This document shows, piece after piece, positions 47,141-49,788 of a stretch of DNA of 49,788 nucleotides. Every line of letters begins with the position of its first letter. Position 1 is the first letter of the stretch. Under the pieces are notes generated by a model. The model was not told where the DNA came from. It worked only from the letters and a program-made list of their open reading frames with translations, and ran no database searches. The stretch is from NCBI GenBank assembly GCA_001969505.1, contig LSSK01000524.1, positions 1 through 49,788 on the forward strand. Direction: 5' to 3'. The DNA comes from Zancudomyces culisetae (Eukaryota > Kickxellomycota > Harpellomycetes > Harpellales > Legeriomycetaceae). The position numbers and the translations under genes are program-made.

Positions 47141-48161
47141 GTTTTTTTTCCGAAAAATGAAGGATTGTTGCTTATTCACTATTCAGGTTATGTATATTTT
47201 GTATCCACAATAAAAGGAAGTGCAATTGAAGTATTCCAGCAATTCTTGATCAGAACTGTATTTTATAGAACAATCTTACAAGCTTTGTAATGTTATTGGC
47301 TACAAAATTCTTTTAGCTTTGAAAAAGTGAAATACAAACTATTCGCAAATAAACTTTGTAAAATGTTTAAAGCTATTTGAGTTAGAAGATGAGGAGGGAG
47401 TAAATACACTTTTGTTTAAAATAAGTGACATAAGTTTTACAATGACCGTGTCTAGGGCCAAAATTAGATAACTTTGACGACTCTGCTTGTAATAATCCTA
47501 GAGCTGTCTTACTTTTTACCACAACGAGAAGATAAAACAACCAGGCCAGCGAGTGTGTATATTAATACAGCTTTTGGAATAAAGAAATTTTAGCGAAAAA
47601 AAGTTGAAGGTTATGCTTTAACACTAGTAATCAACCAATCAATAGAGTGGTTATCTTAAACAGGGAGACTCTTATGCAATTGGTATATAGACTCAAGCTT
47701 TGCAGCTACCCAAACCAGTTTCTAAATGTAGTCATAAAAAAAGTAGTAACTCGTATAGTTGAGTGTGTTAATATGAGGGGTAGTGGTAAATAATTAACTT
47801 TATGCTGCAGGATTAGATTTATCCGCCAACTTCCAATTGTTGAACCAATGTTTTGAGCCTAATTAAATTGAAACTGTTTTCAATATATTTTTAATCAAAC
47901 AGATGACCAATGATGGTGGTTAAAAAAAATGTTAATGCTATGTCAAAGCCAACAATTACAATGTAAAATGGTGTTGAACTTTGAATTAGAAAAAAAAAAT
48001 ACAGATATAAAAAGAAGTCATTATGGACCGCTCTTCTACACCCTTTTAATGCCTTGACCTTTAAGTGCTAGCCTGTATTTTAAACATATATATAACTCGA
48101 ACAACTCCTGCGTTGTAAAGTCAAACAACTCAAGAAAGTCGTATATTTTGGAGGAAGAAGA
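47141..48161. promoter_or_regulatory. Divergent intergenic region, HIT1-like / mannosyltransferase
   Basis: About 1 kb between two divergent start codons, AT-rich. A TATATATA-like stretch at about 48.09 kb could serve the mannosyltransferase gene. No other feature is seen. Confidence 0.4.
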
Positions 48162-49280
48162 ATGAGTAAGAGTCCTTCTACTAGTACCAGAAGCGTGGTC
48201 ATACCACGACGAGTAAAGACAGCAATCCAGGCCGTGGTCATTTTGGCCATCTGTTTGTTTTGTCTAAACTATGTATTAAATAAAGGAAAGATAAATCCTT
48301 CAGAAATTTCTGGGTTTAGAGCAAAGGACGATGCACCAGCTAATATGTTGGTACCCAAGGAAAAAAGAAAAGTTAAAGCAGCATTTGTTTCGCTTGTAAG
48401 AAACAGCGATTTGCACGGTATACGCAAGACAATAAGAGAGGTAGAAGATAGATTCAACCGTAAGTTCGGTTATCCTTACATATTCCTTAACGATGTTCCC
48501 TTTACAGACGAGTTCAAGCAAGGAGTAAGAGATTTGGTTTCAACAAATGCTACATTTGGCCTTGTTGAGGGAGAGGCATGGGGATATCCTGAATACGTTG
48601 ACAAGAACAAAGCAAAAGAGATACGAGAGAAGTCCAACTACATCAACGGGGGTAGCGAAAGTTATAGATTTATGTGTAGATTCCAGTCTGGGTATTTCTA
48701 CAAACACCCACTCTTGAAAGATTTGGAGTATTACTGGAGAATTGAACCTGATGTACACTATTATTGTGATGTTGATTACGATCCATTTTTATTCATGAAG
48801 GAAAATAATAAGGTATATGGTTGGAATATGGCACCAACCGAGTACATGGCCACAGTACCCACCTTGTGGGATTCGGTGGATAAGTTTATGAAAAAATATC
48901 CACAGCACATTGAGCCCAAAAATTTTATCAATTTTATTACCAAGGATCACAAATCATACAATGGATGCCATTTCTGGACCAACTTTGAAATAGCCAACCT
49001 AGACTTTTACAGGTCGCAGAAGTACGAGGACTTTTTCAAGTTTTTGGATAAAGAAGGAGGGTTCTTCTACGAGAGATGGGGTGATGCACCCGTCCATACT
49101 ATCGCAACAGCTTTGTTTTTGAGAAAAAATCAAGTTCACTACTTTGGTGATATTGGATATTACCATCCCGCCATGGGTTTTTGCCCCAAAAACTCAAACA
49201 GATCTGGAAAATGTGTCTGCGATCCTGAAAAGGAGAATGAGATGCACTATGAGTGCAGAAGGCGATGGGATACAATATAA
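48162..49280 (+). CDS. Alpha-1,2-mannosyltransferase, KRE2/KTR family (GT15)
   Basis: This Golgi type II membrane enzyme transfers mannose from GDP-mannose to O- and N-linked glycans of cell-wall and secreted proteins. The 372-aa product has a short basic cytosolic tail and one membrane anchor (about residues 20-42, AIQAVVILAICLFCLNYVL). The catalytic domain follows: AFVSLVRNSDL, the metal/nucleotide region YYCDVDYDPFLF (D203, D205), YNGCHFWTNFEIANLDFYRS (Glu276 at the proposed nucleophile position), GGFFYERWGDAPVH and YHPAMGFCP. It is unspliced and close to the family's minimal length. The paralogue (KRE2, KTR1, KTR3 or another) cannot be assigned from sequence alone. Confidence 0.95.
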   Translation: MSKSPSTSTRSVVIPRRVKTAIQAVVILAICLFCLNYVLNKGKINPSEISGFRAKDDAPANMLVPKEKRKVKAAFVSLVRNSDLHGIRKTIREVEDRFNRKFGYPYIFLNDVPFTDEFKQGVRDLVSTNATFGLVEGEAWGYPEYVDKNKAKEIREKSNYINGGSESYRFMCRFQSGYFYKHPLLKDLEYYWRIEPDVHYYCDVDYDPFLFMKENNKVYGWNMAPTEYMATVPTLWDSVDKFMKKYPQHIEPKNFINFITKDHKSYNGCHFWTNFEIANLDFYRSQKYEDFFKFLDKEGGFFYERWGDAPVHTIATALFLRKNQVHYFGDIGYYHPAMGFCPKNSNRSGKCVCDPEKENEMHYECRRRWDTI

Positions 49281-49640
49281 ACACGCCATCTTAAAGATTC
49301 AAGTTCATTTTTTTTCATTTTTTTCCTTTTTGTAGTAAATATTTGTACTTGGTATAACTTTGTAATGTTTTCGCAAATAGTAGCCAGACGCAAAATTGTT
49401 CTTTTCAAATCGTTTTATTTGTATCGTATTTTAGTCAACATAGTTGTTCCGTAGCATCACTTTTTCATACTGCTTCTTTATAAAGTGAATTCTGGGAACT
49501 AGGTGCTAAATTAAAGCGTACAGGTTGTATGTTTCCAATGGCATAAATTATCATATGTTTGCAGTGTCTTTTTCTTCATTACATAGCGTCAACAAAGGAC
49601 AAAAAGCTGGTCTTTCCGTCTCCCTTCCTCTTTCTCCCTC
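49281..49640. other. 3' flank of the mannosyltransferase gene
   Basis: Non-coding, AT-rich at first, then increasingly pyrimidine-rich as it grades through imperfect TTTCTCCCTC copies into the tandem repeat. Confidence 0.5.
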
Positions 49641-49788
49641 TTTCCCTCTTTCCCTCTTTCCCTCTTTCCCTCTTTCCCTCTTTCCCTCTTTCCCTCTTTC
49701 CCTCTTTCCCTCTTTCCCTCTTTCCCTCTTTCCCTCTTTCCCTCTTTCCCTCTTTCCCTCTTTCCCTCTTTCCCTCTTTCCCTCTTTC
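49641..49788. repeat. (TTTCCCTC)n octamer tandem repeat at window edge
   Basis: About 18.5 perfect copies of TTTCCCTC run to the last base of the window, after degenerate copies from about 49.62 kb. The array is pure pyrimidine on the plus strand and pure purine (GAGGGAAA) on the other. True copy number is unknown, because the window ends inside it. Confidence 0.95.

Noticed and set aside
47006-47290. Plus-strand 94-codon ORF
   Set aside because: It is antisense to exon 1 of the ZNHIT3-like gene, which encodes a clear zinc finger, and it begins with a non-ATG codon.
49641-49788. Telomere at the right end
   Set aside because: The plus strand is C-rich at a right-hand end, the reverse of telomere polarity, and no subtelomeric gene family is seen nearby.
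1-49788. CRISPR array, bacterial operon, prophage or transposable element
   Set aside because: No array of direct repeats with spacers, no transposase or reverse-transcriptase motifs and no LTR-like ends were seen; the gene structure is eukaryotic throughout.

Overview
The window is nuclear DNA from an ascomycete, most likely a budding yeast (Saccharomycotina) outside the CUG-reassigned clades. Signs of a yeast are the AT-rich spacers, the short spliceosomal introns (one with a perfect TACTAAC branch site) and yeast-type proteins: a fungal cytosolic acetyl-CoA carboxylase, a KRE2/KTR mannosyltransferase and a Fungal_trans regulator. CUG is read as leucine. There is a tRNA-Leu(CAG) at 16078-16159, and CTG codons sit at conserved leucines in the Ies2-like, USP and RluA-like proteins. 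Introns are unusually frequent for a yeast: about 27 in the ten spliced genes with firm or fairly firm models, plus three in one weak model. Several genes are therefore invisible as single open reading frames and were assembled here exon by exon. Species is not determined.

Left part (1-16 kb): a decayed secreted/cell-wall-type gene on the minus strand (167-1861), a gene-free interval, then a mitochondrial glutamate-type carrier (+) converging on the 7-kb acetyl-CoA carboxylase gene (-). ACC has a 16-nt first exon. A gene-poor 3.3-kb interval follows, then the tRNA.

Middle part (16-33.7 kb): an unexplained exon-like block, a USP4/15-type deubiquitinase (+, 4 exons), an Ies2/INO80B-like chromatin remodelling subunit (+, 5 exons), a PPIL1-like cyclophilin (-, 3 exons), a NUDT19-like Nudix hydrolase with a PTS1 tail (-), an RluA-like/HemK-type fusion protein (+, 3 exons) and a Fungal_trans regulator without a visible DNA-binding domain (-).

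Right part (33.7-49.8 kb): a tiny two-exon gene (-), a secreted eight-cysteine protein (-), an unresolved small four-exon gene (+) ending four bases before a five-exon folylpolyglutamate synthase (+), a six-exon MICOS subunit MIC26/MIC27 (-), an unrecognised 426-aa protein (-), a five-exon ZNHIT3/Hit1-like snoRNP assembly factor with a 32-nt microexon (-) and a KRE2/KTR alpha-1,2-mannosyltransferase (+). The window ends inside an 8-bp tandem repeat whose strand orientation is wrong for a telomere.

The genes do not form a pathway cluster; this looks like an ordinary eukaryotic housekeeping segment. The most unusual items are the RluA-like domain (catalytic Asp replaced by Glu) fused to a glutamine methyltransferase, and an ACC intron that carries an in-frame, basic alternative N-terminus.
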